Shown here piece by piece: positions 1 through 12,100 of a stretch of 64,000 bases of DNA. Origin of the DNA: Yamagishiella unicocca (Eukaryota > Chlorophyta > Chlorophyceae > Chlamydomonadales > Volvocaceae); the NCBI GenBank assembly GCA_003116995.1, contig BDSL01000075.1, forward strand, positions 248,001 through 312,000. Direction: 5' to 3'. The notes under the pieces are model-generated. The model saw only the letters and a program-made list of their open reading frames with translations. It searched no databases and was not told the DNA's origin. The translations under genes and the position numbers were made by a program. The first letter of the stretch is position 1. Every line of letters starts with the position of its first letter.

Positions 1-1506
1 CGGGCTGCAGGAACTCCAGGTAGCGAGACATGAGGTACACGAAGGAGAGATCGGTGGTCAGCACGTCCTCGACACCCGGCTTCAGAACCTTGATCACCAC
101 CTGGCCAGTGGGGTGGAGGTCACGTGGGGGGGGGGGGAGGGAGTAAAGGATAATCCGCGAATCCACGGCCGATAAATCAAGGGCGATGAAGGTGGTGGTG
201 GGGAAGTGGAGGGGTCGGAGATCTGGGTTGGGGAGCGAGAGGAGCAAAGCGCGCATCGGTGCGTGAAAGGCACCGTTCCAAAACCCCCCAAGCACCCCCC
301 AGTCCCCCGGGTCCGCTGCTGCCAGCCCCACCTGCTTGTTGGATTCCTTCAGCACCGCCGCATGCACCTGCGCCACGGAGGCGCTGGCTAGCGGGGTGGG
401 GTCGATGGAGGAAAACACATTGGACCAGGGCTGCCGCAGCTCCTGCTCGATGATCCGCTCGATCACCGAGTACGGCACCGGCTCCGTCTTGTCCAGGCAC
501 TTTTGAAACTCCAACACATACTCGTCCGGGAACAGCGAGGGAGACGAGGCGATGAACTGGCCCAGCTTGATGTAGGTGGCGCCTGGGGGATGGGGCGGAG
601 CGGGGAAAGCGAGTGCACGGGCCGGAGGGTTACAGAAAAAACCCGGTGCGGGGGTGGGGGGTGTAGAAACCGTGCGGGGGGAGGGAGGGCGGGGCGGGGC
701 GGGGCAGTGAGGGGTCCTGAGGTGCCGCCAAGGGTGTCAAGGATGCTGACTACCTGCGTAAGAGGCGCGAAGGAAGGGGAGGGAGCCAGCAGTACCTTGC
801 CTACATGCGCGCGCCACCACACGTGTGCCCATGGGCGGCATCTTTATGAGACCGATGCAGCTGCTTATCCAAAGCATGAACGGTTCCCTCCCCACAGCGC
901 AGAGACCCGGTTGGGGCCCTCGTACAGGTTTCTCTCTCCTATGGCCCCCCACATTCTACATTTGGGTGATCGCTCCTCGGAACCTTCCGCTTTATCGAAA
1001 CAGGCGCGCGGTGCAGTGCCACGTAGGCATGCCTTCCGCCCCGTCGGTTTCCTGGGCCCATTGTATCCAGCGCAGCGCTCACCAAGCTTTTCAAACAGCT
1101 TGCGAAGAAACACAGGCGGTGCGTCGACAGCGCCTTGTGCCAAGTATTCTGCGGTCAGCAACGCGATCGACCGTGCAGCCTGGACTGCCCGGAAAAAGCC
1201 CCGCGGTCCGGTTGACATCGTAATGCGCACAGTCTCCTGTACTAGTTCACGTAGCTGGGCAGCACGCTGGGCCGGGTCGTCGCCGAACGGCGAGGAGCTG
1301 GTTGATGGCGAAGCAGCCGACGGGTCACGGAAGGACGAGCTGCTGCCACTGCCAGGTGTAGAGTAAGAACCAGGGCGAGGCCCTCCATTTGGGCCGCCAG
1401 CTGACGAAGTCGTCGCTCGGCAGGTTACATCGAGTCGGCGAGTGCGGACAATTTTTTGGCGCGTGGGCAAATTCGACCTGAGGCTGCTCCTCATCAATTG
1501 CTGCAT
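1..1506 (-). CDS. ABC1/ADCK (aarF-type) atypical kinase, 5' part, cut by window edge
   Basis: Exons on the minus strand: 1083-1506, 332-582 and 100 to beyond position 1; phases join cleanly (1, then 0). The start is the first ATG of the open frame; the frame is open further upstream but has no other ATG. Residues 1-30 are rich in Arg, Ser and Thr and end in a VTCRA-like motif, which suggests a chloroplast transit peptide. After a Ser/Pro/Gly linker come ABC1 hallmarks: the KxGQ segment ([16 protein letters not shown]), the Ala-rich loop that replaces the P-loop ([11 protein letters not shown]), and the lysine strand [15 protein letters not shown]1 kinases of plastids and mitochondria act in prenylquinone and lipid metabolism; which subfamily this is cannot be told from the part present. 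The catalytic loop and metal-binding motif lie outside the window. Intron 332/100 carries a dispersed repeat near 148-189. Family call strong, organelle inferred. Confidence 0.88.
148..189 (-). repeat. Dispersed intronic element, copy 1
   Basis: Read on the minus strand this segment contains CGGCCGTGGATTCGCGGAT, preceded by a CGCCCTTGATTTAT-like stretch. The same arrangement occurs at 11534-11577 (+) and, more diverged, at 27984-28024 (+). It lies in the second intron of the ABC1 kinase gene, in the sense direction. Confidence 0.7.
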
Positions 1507-1648
1507 GACTCCGAAAACGTTGGCGAGCTGGGCGTGCGTAAAACCGTAAGCACAGTTCACAAGCAAGTTGATGCAGTTATGCCGCTCGCGCTTAAGTCAG
1601 GTATAAATCTGCATCGACGAACCTGTGTAAGATAGTCCTGAATATAAT

Positions 1649-1653
1649 TTACA
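1649..1653 (-). terminator. Candidate TGTAA polyadenylation signal for the coiled-coil gene
   Basis: TGTAA on the minus strand about 550 nt downstream of the stop codon at 2206. TGTAA is the usual polyadenylation motif in volvocalean green algae. Position and strand fit, but 3' ends were not observed. Confidence 0.35.
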
Positions 1654-2205
1654 AAACGAATGTGCTCATTCGAGACGGCAATGCCTGGCAAACCATTGGC
1701 CACACGTCCTTTCCCATGAGCGCGACCCACGCAAGTCCCGGCATTGGGTTACCAAAGGCATTACGCATGCATCCCTGATGCACGATCTAAACACTTCGCG
1801 GGCAGCTTTATAATCTCCTCTACTAAAGCGGTGTCTGCGAAACCCGGAACGACAGATGTAATACACACCTCCGTCTATCGTCTGACAGCCATCGCTAGCA
1901 CTACCACCGCCTACAGTCATTGTCAACGAAGCGCAGGCACCCCTGTAAATGCCCCTCCAGAAAACACCAGCAAGAATAGCTGGACCCAACGATATCCCAC
2001 AGACGGGCCGCATAATCAGTTTATCACTCACCCATCGTGTTCACGTCTGGGTTTGCGGCGGATTATCATGCAACAGCGTTTCCGCACAAGAAACGTGGAC
2101 GCCGTGGCAGTCATCTCGCTCCGATTCAGCCAACCCAGTTTGCTCTGTTAAGAGGACTGGCACCTAATGCCTTCTAAGGGCGGCCTGGAAACGGGCGGCC
2201 ACTGC

Positions 2206-2825
2206 TCACTGCTGAGCCTGCAGGTGAGCTAGGCGCGCTTCGGCATCGTTCACCTCCTGCACCGGTGCGGGGCAAACGTCGGGGAAGTAGGAGGGGGACG
2301 ACGCCGCAATTGGGGGACACGCCATGAAACTTATCGCGACGATGTTCGGACAGCCAAACCCCCACCTGGGCTGCAAGGCCCGCCGTCAATTCCAGCTGCT
2401 GCTTCAGAGCGGTCTTAAGCTCCATAAACTCGGATCGCAATCCTTCGACCTCGGTATTTAATGTCTTCCGCAAGTCTCCCACTTCCTGCGGGCCGGCGCT
2501 CGTCAGGATTCCGAACACCGTCCGGCACAAATAAATACTGCCATGCGTACCGCTCTATAAGTCTTGACCTGTGTGTCAAGCTTTGTCCGCCAGTCTTGGA
2601 GTTCTTTTTTTAGAGTAGAAACCTTCGACAGAAGTGCGTCTTTCTGCTCGCTGAGTTCCTGTTCATGATACACAACTACACGTATCATGTTCATGACTCG
2701 AAGCACACAGGAATCGATAGCGCCCTGCTATGCTGATCCATGTTCAAAGACATCGCAGATGAATTGCCACGCACCGCTAGCTTCTTCGAGTCCACAACGA
2801 TATCCGGCTCCTTATGCTCCTCCAT
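2206..2825 (-). CDS. Small coiled-coil protein, 125 residues, unknown function
   Basis: Four exons, all in phase 0: 2775-2825, 2569-2724, 2366-2485 and 2206-2256 (stop TGA). Donors are GTGCGT, GTCAAG and GTGGGG; acceptors are all CAG. From about residue 30 to the end the protein is charged with heptad-like spacing (segments such as LSEQKDALLSKVSTLKKEL and VGDLRKTLNTEVEGLRSEF), so it is probably one long coiled coil. Intron 1 is only 50 bp. The gene sits in lower-GC sequence and no exon encodes more than 52 residues, so automated prediction could miss it. Small coiled-coil proteins of this kind are common in cilia and basal bodies of such algae, but nothing here shows that location. I do not recognise a family. 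The exact first exon is the weakest part. Confidence 0.6.
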
Positions 2826-5290
2826 ATTTACAAGCGTTCAGGCGCAGTAGTCGGTTGGTGATATAGGTCAACTAAACACCAATAGCTACAAGACGGATTA
2901 CTGGTATCCTTGTGCGGTCAGTAGAGAAGAGATTGCTGTTGAAATCGCGTTGCAAGCGTGATGTGCTTCAGCCTCCTCTCATCGGTACGAAAACTGCTCG
3001 AGTCGTGCAAGCTCGTACCCAGTCAGCAGCATCTGAAACGCCGACGACTGTTGGGCCTACCACGTAACCACAAACTAACCGCGCATACGAGAGATGCCCA
3101 TGCGTCGTCCGCCCTAATGGTCCCCGACCAACAGGAGGTAGGCATAGCCATCACAAACCGTCACCAGCTCACCACCTCTCCAAGGGTCGGACAGTCCTCT
3201 GCATATTGCCCCTGCCCTTGTCCGCACTTCCCTCGCTTACGTTGCGCAAACAGTAGCAAACTCCGCAAGTCTCCATCCAAAAGGACACATGCCCTGCTGT
3301 GTGCCGAGGACTGTTGTCTGGAGGTTGTGGTTCCCAAGACTGGCCGAAGACTGGGAAGGGGCTAGGTAGGCCCACAGCCTTTGGGCTGGAACGCAATACC
3401 CGTCAAGAATCCCAATGAACTTGTAACTGTGACTGACCCGGTCCTTTAAGGCATAGCCACTACTATTATTAATTCAATCCTAGGGCAGGTGGCGGGTTTG
3501 GTATAAATTGCAAACAGTAGAGATTCCGAATTGCAGTGCGACCGAGTTGGTTGGCAACAGACGAAAGGCATGCGCACTCATGGACTCGGTACTCGGCTGT
3601 TACAGGCATGAGGCAATACGAGGCCCCAACGGCATACACGCGAAACGGCGTTCCGCCAGAAACAATCAACATCCGTAGTCAGTCACAAGCATCTAGTTGG
3701 TAGTCAAAAGAGTGCGCTCAAGCGCAAGTAAGCCAGGCAACCATAATCACAATTATACGCTGCGGCATCGCGGCAAGATCCAACTCGATCCAACTCGGTC
3801 ACGCTCTACGTCGGCGGTACTCCCCAGCCCTCCGCGCGGCAGCCTCGGTCAACCAGGTTAAGACTGCCAAATCTGTGAAGCCTACGGGAACGGCGCACAG
3901 AGCAGAATCAAAGTAGTTCAAATGTATAGCGCCTGCTGACCACGCAATTTCAACTCTGCATGCAACCACGTTCCACCTCTTCATGACGGCCCTCCTGCCG
4001 CAACGACGCTAATGTACAGCAGACTGGAAAAGCCCCAAACGGCCCCCCTGCTCGTCTGGGCGCAAGAGCATGCATTGCAACCCCACGTCACCAAAAACCC
4101 AGCCACATGCCCCCCTCGCCAAGCGCACAGCTTGGCAAGGCTTATGAACGACACGCGAGTAGGTCCACGCTTTACGTTTATGACGTCCATAACAGAACGT
4201 ACCATAAGAGGGGTACATATAATTGGCGAGGTTCTGTGTCCCAGAAAGACTGGTGTATTGCTGTGGGTGAATGCGACGAGCCACACGTTGTGCCCTGTTG
4301 AGCACATCAAAATTGCAGCCCCCGCCATCCCCGACCGACAGGACTCAGCCCCGGGGTCGGATCCGGCGCGGTGCCGTTAGGGTTGATTCCTTGGCTGTCG
4401 CAATACATGCAATACAATATGTGGCACAAAAACACATGACACACAACACCCGACACGGCACACCACTTAGACTCGAAGGCCTTCATCCCGCTGTATCTCA
4501 TCTCGGCGCACATCCGGCCACTCTCACCCACCCGTCAACCCGCGCCTACGAGCAAAACCGTGCCAAACAATCTCAAACCACACGCGCACACACGCGCAAA
4601 CACGCATTCACCAGACAGCTCGTTCACACCAGGCGAATGGCGCTGGTCGGCGGGTCGCTGGGCATTCCTGCGATGTGACGGTTCGAAAGGGGTGTGTTTG
4701 GGGCCTGCCGCAAAGCCCGACCCACATCGCGCTGCGCGGGTGCGCGCACGCACCGCCCCCCACGCCAATCGTGCCACTGGTAGCGGCACCCTTGCTGACG
4801 CCAGCACACACCTCCTCCTAAAAACATCGAGGCGAAGGACACACGCTGCCACGCGGTGTACTTGAGATGTGGAGAACAATGGGAGCGCAATCTCTTCCGC
4901 TTGCCACAACAAAGCCTTGGTGCAGGCCCCCAAAAAGGTCGTGCAAGGTATACCTTCCTCCGGGGCGCCGTCCCCCAACTCGGACTGAATCCTCCTCAGT
5001 CCACAAAAATACCTCGCGTCACGCGGCGTGGCAAAACGTAACGTTTCAGGCACATGCATACGCGTGCAACTCTCCAGCAGCTGCAACAGCTACTGCCCCA
5101 GCGGCGCCCTTCGACAGGCGGCTCAACGCGCCGCCGCCTTCGGCTGCCGCAAGAAAAAAATAGCATACCCGTACTAACAACCAACGGTCCAACTCTCATA
5201 CTTGTCATCGAGCTCCATGCCACTCGCGCCTTCAGTCCCCATCTCCATAACACGTCTCCACACCACCTCTCCACACCTTCCGCCACCCTC
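2826..5290. other. Stretch without a supportable gene
   Basis: About 2.5 kb of lower-GC sequence between the coiled-coil gene (5' end) and the CBM20 gene (3' end), both on the minus strand. The part near 5290 should hold the CBM20 3' UTR; a TGTAA overlaps the stop codon itself. The open frames present (for example 183 codons at 4535-5086, minus) have no family features or convincing splice context. A CA/CG-rich stretch lies near 4580-4610. Confidence 0.5.
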
Positions 5291-8200
5291 TTACATCGGC
5301 GTTACGCTGTTGGAGGCCGGGCGGCTGGCGGGCGTCGCCGTCACCGCCGCCAGCTGTCTCCTGGTCTCCTTCTTCACCCAGCCAGTCAGCAGGCCGTCCC
5401 GCTGCCGATAGAGCTTAGACGTAGCTAGCGCGATCTTGCGGTCCAGCTCCAGCAGGTCCTGCGCAGTGGCGTCCGTACCGTCGTACCGCATGCGGACGCT
5501 TCGGCCGAGCGCCGTGCCCAGCTGGTTCAGCAGGGCGGCCATGTCAGCGGGCGCCACCGGTGCTCCCAGAGCCTGCGCCATCGCCGCGTCGTCATCAGCA
5601 GTCTCATCTTCGTCGCTGTCCTCGTCCACCACGGACCGGCCCGAGCTCATCTCAACCAGGGTGCGGCCGGCCCAGTCGCTCACGGCGGGCGAAGAGCGAG
5701 AGACCAGGCGATACATGTCCAGCGGGGGCTCAGCCGCGGCTGCGGCTGGGGCCGGGGCTGCGGCTGGGGCCGGGGCTGCAGCCGGGGCTGCGGCCGGGGT
5801 CCTCATTGCTGTGGGGATGGGGGCAGCAGCGGTGATGTTCACGGTGTCCATTGCCAGCGCGGTGCTGGCCGCGGTTGCGGCCAAAAGGTTGGGTGAGAGG
5901 AGGCTGTCGGTGCTGGTGGGGCTGCCGCTGCGGGCGGCCTGCACCGCGGACTCCAGGAAGTCTCCGCCGCGAGCCATGGAGCTGGACAGGAGCGGGCCCA
6001 GGTCCGCCGGCCGGTCGGTGCTGGACAAACCGGCAGCCACCTGGTCGTCCCTGGCCTGGTCAAACATCGCGTACGCCTCAAGGTCAAACGGAGTGTGTAT
6101 GTACGGCATGCCGTACGCGGCGGCGTAGACGTCGTACTCCAGTCCCCAGGTTGGGTCGGCAGGCGAGGGGTCCGATGCAGGCAGCGCGTTGGAGGGGCCA
6201 CGGAAAGCCGTGTTGACGGGTGCGGTGGCGTTGGTGTTGTTGTCGGAGGTGCTGGCAGGGCTGCTGTTGCAAGGCTCCGTGCCGATGTCGATGGGGTGGC
6301 TCCGCAGCGAAGCAGCGGTGGCCTTATTGGCGACGGGGCCGGCGGCGGCGGCGGCGGCGGTGCTGCAGCCGTTGCTCGTGGTGCTGCCGCTGGCACGTGC
6401 GAGCGACGGCATCTCCATGAGCTTGGAGAAGCTCGAGCTGAGGCTGATCTTGACCGACGGACTGTTCGCGCGTCGCGACTTCAGGGTGATGCTCATCGGC
6501 TCATCGTTGGACGCCGGCGACATCTGGAAAGATGGCACGACCGCTGGGGTGGCGGCATCGGCTTCCGAGGCCGCGGCGCCTGGTACATGAGGGGCGGCGG
6601 CGCCCGCAGCATCCGCCGGCGCATTGAGGACTGCGCTGGCGGCGGCCTGCACCAGCGTCGCCACATTGCTGCGAATGGGGGACGGAACGTGGGGCAGCAG
6701 ATCTGCTGGGGCAGACGGCTGGGCAGCGACTGAGGCGGCTGCGATGTGTCGCTCGACTTCCGTTGCGTGCGCAGTAGCCGCCGGGTTGGGACGCGCAGAG
6801 TTGACGCCCTTGCCCTGCACTCCGGCAACCGAGGGTGATGCTGTGGTGCTGGTGGAATCGGTTGAGGCGCGGTCGGCGGCTGGTGCGGCCGCCGCAGCGG
6901 GCGTGGGCTGCGGGTGGGTGCTGAAGCTGGAAACGGTCTTGCACCATGACACGCGGACATCGTAACCCTGTACGGGTTTGCCGCGGTAGTTGGCTGGGAC
7001 CTTGAGCGCCATGTTGGTGCCCTCCTGCCACCGCACGTCGTTCCCCTTGTCGTCCACAATCACGTACTTGCACTCCACCGAGGACCTGACCGCGCAGCGC
7101 AGACAAGGGGAAAGGTAATGTTCTCGAGTCAGGTGAGTGATAATTGTGGCAAATCAATAGCATTACATGGTTGAAGGATCTCGGCCTGCGTCCGACAGAA
7201 GACTGGGACAGCGGAAACTCGGCGTGGCTATTCGCTCCTCCATAGGGGCCCAGAACACCAACTAGGAGGAAGTGGTTGTATAAAGCGTTCGCAACCTACT
7301 GGTCCGGTCTGCGCCGCACCGCCGGCGTGTCACGTTGCGATATTAGGAAATCCATATGGAACCAAGACGCTAATCAGCAAGTGCGCAAGAATAGTAGCAC
7401 TCACCCTGCAGGGAGCATCACGTTGCAGCTCCAGTTATCCCCGCCGCTCCATTGCATACGTTGTCCACGGCCCGCATACCATTTGCCCAGCGAGACGGCG
7501 TCGCCAACGACAGCAAGGCTCTGGCCGAAAGCGCACTTGTACTGGACCTTGAAGGACACGTTTACTGCACGTGCAGAGAGACAAAGAAATGACAGAGTTA
7601 CAGGCAGCCCAAATCAACGCGACGCGACGCGAGAGTGGAATCCATACACGAAACCTCAAATCTCCTCCCAAGCTCACCCATTTGCGGCCGAGGCTCCACA
7701 GTGTAAGCTTGTGTCGAGCCATGTACACGCGCCACGAGGCAGCGACACCGAGCCTGCGGAAGGGCAGTGGTCGGACTGTTGTCACATGCAACTCAACCCG
7801 TCTCGCATCACAGATGGCATATCCACTGCTCACATGACGCACCTGTTGAGGCACCGGATGGCGCCACGTCCGGAAGGCGGATTGCATTCCCGTGGCAGCC
7901 TCGGTATGGTGATAACGTCGCTCTAGGCGTGGCTGAACGTGAATGAGAGGATTTGAAGCACTAGTTATGCCACAGCGCGTTTCTTGTTTGGACCACTGCT
8001 GTTGATGGATCATTCCGCTGTTGAGCAGCAATACTGTCAAGACCCTCCAACGCGAAGGGCCGACGACAAACCTACCACCCAAAAGTTATGGGACAACTAC
8101 ACACGGCTTGGGCATCAGAGCCGTGGCAGTTTGAGATAAATTAAAGTATCTAATCTGCACTGCTAACCCTGTATTGCGCCGCGATTGAATGCATGCCGTA

Positions 8201-8430
8201 CTTCATCTGGCTTCTGCGGTTACATCCAGCGTGCTCAACTGAAAAGGTTTCCAGACATCTTGCTTCTGTACTGATTTCATACAGAAACGCGAAGATGGAT
8301 GAGATGTGCCAGTGGGGTATGGCCTACATAGCTACAGAGATTACGTGAAGCCCATGCCCGATGTAACACCTAGCAAGCATCATCGGTCAATACCTGTGAG
8401 AAAGTTATCATTTACTAGCGCGAGCGCCAT
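5291..8430 (-). CDS. CBM20 starch-binding-domain protein with long Ala/Ser/Pro-rich tail
   Basis: Exons 8394-8430, 7405-7564 and 5291-7085 give exactly 664 codons (663 residues plus stop); phases 1 and 2 match at both junctions. Residues about 13-120 form a CBM20 module: an opening strand VNVSFKVQYKCAFGQ, then GDAVSLGKWYAG, the Trp-containing GDNWSCNVMLPAG segment, and VECKYVIVDDKGNDVRWQEG. CBM20 domains bind starch and related alpha-glucans. The remaining roughly 540 residues are low complexity, with an AP-rich repeat near 5730-5800, an acidic patch (VDEDSDEDETADDD) and a helical C-terminal part. No enzymatic domain is visible, so a scaffold or starch-targeting role is more likely than catalysis. 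The first exon codes for only 12 residues and no transit peptide is evident; an undetected upstream exon could supply one. Confidence 0.85.
5728..5800. repeat. Coding minisatellite in the CBM20 gene
   Basis: Tandem 18-bp units (core GGCTGCGGCTGGGGCC) that encode alternating Ala and Pro runs in the tail of the CBM20 protein. The repeat keeps the reading frame. Confidence 0.75.
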
Positions 8431-9113
8431 GCTTCAGTCCGGCCGCAAGCGTGGCCGGCGTGCTATGATCCATCGCACGCCGCGGCACACCATCGTGCGC
8501 ATCTTTGCACACCCATTTGCGCATATTCATTTGCTCCGTCACCCTGTAAAGGAGCCACCTTAGACCATGGTCAATGAGCGTCAGTGAACGTCATAACATT
8601 TCACCTAAACTTGTGTAAAATCTTCTATTGCTCATGATTGGGACATAAGTGGGCCACGTCTGCAGCGGCTCTAACAATGCATGCGCGGACGCCGTGAGTT
8701 CTCTTATAGAGGCGAGGAGCAGTAGCAAATGATGTGCAGCGGATTACTTTCGCTGCATGTCGTTGTATGCCGTTCCGCAAATGCCGTTACGGACTCAGAT
8801 TGAGAACAGGTTGAAGGAGATGACTAATCTGCCGGGGCAATCGCATCGCCATGGTTACATCCTAGCACGGCAGGGTGTGATACGACAATCAAATACATTA
8901 CAAGCCACGCCATTGGGTATCCATCGCGGAAACCTGACTAGTTCCGCAGACTTAAGAGTTATGAGGACTTGACCCGAGGGTCGTTGCAGCGAGGGCATAT
9001 AAGATGGTCCTCGATGCCAATAAATTGGCTTTAGGTTTACATTGGTGGCGACCTGTGACCTTTTTTAAGCACCTGCACTTCGTATCGCGCGCTCAAGTGC
9101 GCCAGTAGCAATC
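8431..9113. promoter_or_regulatory. Divergent intergenic region between CBM20 and SAP-domain genes
   Basis: 683 bp of moderate-GC sequence separating two genes that start in opposite directions. It must hold the promoters of both, but I see no clear TATA box or recognised operator. Confidence 0.4.
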
Positions 9114-12100
9114 ATGTCAGCAGAGCGGCGATGGATCGCCGCGAGTCAGGAAGCCACCGGTCCGCTGATCCGATTGGTGGTGCCCACGGCGTCGGGACCT
9201 GCCCTAGAAGACAGCAGCCAGGATGAGGCAGAGGCCTTAGATGTGAACGCAAGGCTCTCGGCTCTGCGGCTTTCTGCAGACCTAAGCGCGCTTCAGCCCG
9301 GCGGGCCCTGTGTAAGCTGGCCGGCTCCTACCCAACAGCAGGTCACCGTTGTGGTTAGCGGCAAGGTATGCTGATACTGATTCGATGTTCCTTCCGCGCT
9401 GCTGCTGCCATCCAGTCCTGCGCTATTTTGCAGATTGCAAAGCCTCGCAAATCATAGTCCTCCTTCTGGCAACGCAGGCCAGCGCAGCCGCTGGGTACAA
9501 GGCTCTGGTCGCGAACGCCGCAAAGCTGGGCTTTAAGCTGCGAGACGTCAAATCGACGGTGATGGTAGCGCCCATGCAGTACGAGGACCTGCAGCGAACG
9601 GCGGAGGCGGCCGTAGGCCACGCCCTACTGTCGCAGGGCTGGCGCAGGCAAGTTAGCAATCTGGGGTAGGTGTGGGAGGCGTGGGCCATACGAGATACGA
9701 CGGGGATCGCGCCTCTCGCGCCTCCTAGATTGCTTTAATATATGATCGGACGCCGTCGGGTTCATGCGGCTGGAGGTATCCTATGTTGCGATCTGGGTCA
9801 GGCCATCTGGCGATCTGGGTCAGGCCATGGGTCAGGCCAGGCAAGGGGAGGATGCCCTTTGGTGCAGCTGGTGGGTTGCGAGCTGGGGCTGTGGACCACC
9901 ACCTCTGCAATGTAGGGCGTCCGCACGCAGAAGCGAAGGAAACAAGCGCCACCTGTTATAACTAGCAAGATTTCCTGCTGATGTGGGTTGAAGATGCTGA
10001 TTGGGTCGGTGAATGCTTAATTGCAGATGTGGGTCGGTAAACGTCTAATTGCTGATGTGGGTCGGCAAATGTCTAATTGCTGATGCGGGTCGGTAAACGC
10101 ATAATTGCTGATGTGGGTCGAGGGATGTGCCCCAACTAGCTGGCGACGAGTCCGATGAGGCCGCGGCCTTCACCACCTGACCCCAGCACTGCCGCCGCTC
10201 GGCCCTTTCCCCGCCCTCTCCCCGACGCCTTCATCTCAACCACCTGCTCCCCTGTGTGGTCACCGGCCCACTCTCTGCCCAACCGCCCATGCGGCGACCC
10301 TCAGGCTGGGCCCTATGTGGGTCCGGTGCAACTTCCTGGAAGCCCAGCCAGGCCGCTACTCCGTGGTGAAGGCCACGGAGCTGTCGGTGCAGCCAGCCAC
10401 TGCATCCATCAGCACGCTGGCACTGGACTTCGTGGGGGCAGGTGCGCGTGCGGTCGGGTTAGGCGCCCGGGTTGCCTGGCGCCGAGATGCCTGGGCGAGG
10501 GTTCGTGCTCGCACCGCCCGACATGGATGCAGCACACGTGGCAGCTCCGCCACCCCATGTATACATGATGTACCGGCCCCGTACCGCTCATCTCCCACTG
10601 CTCATTGCGCAGCGTGCCTCCCCTCCCACTTTCGCACACGCGCGACGCAAACCGGACAGGCTTGTACAAGTTCTGTCCCATCTGGCCGCTGGCGCAGCCA
10701 GCAACCCCGCCGGCTGCTTCCACTGCTGCTACCGCGGCGGCTACTGCGGCAGCTACTGCGGCAGCTACTGCGGCGCCGGAGGGCGAGGTTTCTGTGCGGC
10801 AGGACGCGAGTGGGTCTGCTGGCGAAGCGGCGGAGGCGGAGGCGCGTGAGGATGCTCTGCAGCGGCTGTTCGCCGACCGAGCTGCGCTGCGGCGGGCGGT
10901 GGCGCGGTTGTCGGAGGCGAAGGTCACGGTGGTGGGGCCCGGAGTGTGAGCGCGGGGGGGGCTCGGAAGAGGACAGGAGCGCCACCCGGGCCGCGAGGGG
11001 GAAATCATAGTGGTCGCAGTGGAGGGGTCCCCAGCGCCAGTATACATCGATCTGGACAGGACAGGGTCCAGGGAGGCGGGGAGGCGGGGAGGCAGGGTCC
11101 AGGGCGGCGGGGAGGCGGGGAGGCAGGGTCCAGGGAGGCGGGGAGGCGGGGAGGCGGGGAGGCGGGGAGGCGGGGAGGCGGGGAGGCGGGGAGGCGGGGA
11201 GGCGGGGAGGTAGGGTCCAGGGAGGCGGGTAGGCGGGGAGGCAGGGTCCAAGGCGGGGAGGCAGGGTCAAGGGGAGGCGCGCCAGGTGCCCTGGGAGAGC
11301 CCTTCCGCATGCCTCGGAAGCCTGCGAGTTGGGAATCAGGTCGGGACTCACCACGACCCCGCGGTGGTTGGTCAGAGCTGGGTTGGGCTCGGCCTGGACT
11401 GGCTTCAGACCAGGAGCTTGGCTAGCAGCCTGGAACAGGAGCTGAGGGAAGCCTCGGCATGCGTGTTGCAAAGCACGCACCTTGCATCCCTGCCAGCAAG
11501 CCAGGGCATCACGCAGCCCCTCTTGCTCGCCCTGATCGCCCATGATTTGTCGGCCGTGGATTCGCGGATATATATTTCAACCCCTCCTTGCTCGACGCCT
11601 CAGCCCTGGCAAACTGTGCCCCCTCAATCCCCGCCACCCACCTCAATCCCCGCCACCCACCTCCCGCCAGCTCAGCCTGCATCGTGGGCCTCAAGCCGCT
11701 GCCCTCCGACCTAGCCGCCGTGCAGCGCCTGCGGGACTCCTGGCTGGGCCGCTTCGGCCTGCAGCTGCCGGAGCGGCTGGGCGGCTTCGTTGCGGAGGTG
11801 GCGTCCAGCCCGGACGCCGACCCCGACGAGGCGCACGACGTGCCGGGCTGTTGCGTGTGGGCCGGTGGCGGCGGCGGCGGCCTCGTGCCAGTGCCGCCAG
11901 CGCAGTGCACGATGGGAAGCGCGCTGGTCGCAGAGCAGGTGCGGGGAGGCACGACGCCGGCATCAGGTGGGACAAAAAGTGGCAGTAGCAGGGAGGGAGG
12001 AATCGGCTGGGCCGATTAACCTCCCTGCAGACACCGCGCTACCGTCCTTGAGTTTCTCCGCCTGTCCCACTCTCCTCCGTCTGACCGCCGCCTTCCACAC

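Noticed and set aside
4535..5086. 183-codon open frame, minus strand
   Set aside because: No domain, no splice context, and it lies in the likely 3' UTR of the CBM20 gene; composition is not like the neighbouring exons.
5660..5690. SDWAGRTL in the CBM20 tail as a Rubisco-binding motif
   Set aside because: The published motif needs Arg or Lys after the Trp; here it is Ala, and there is only one copy.
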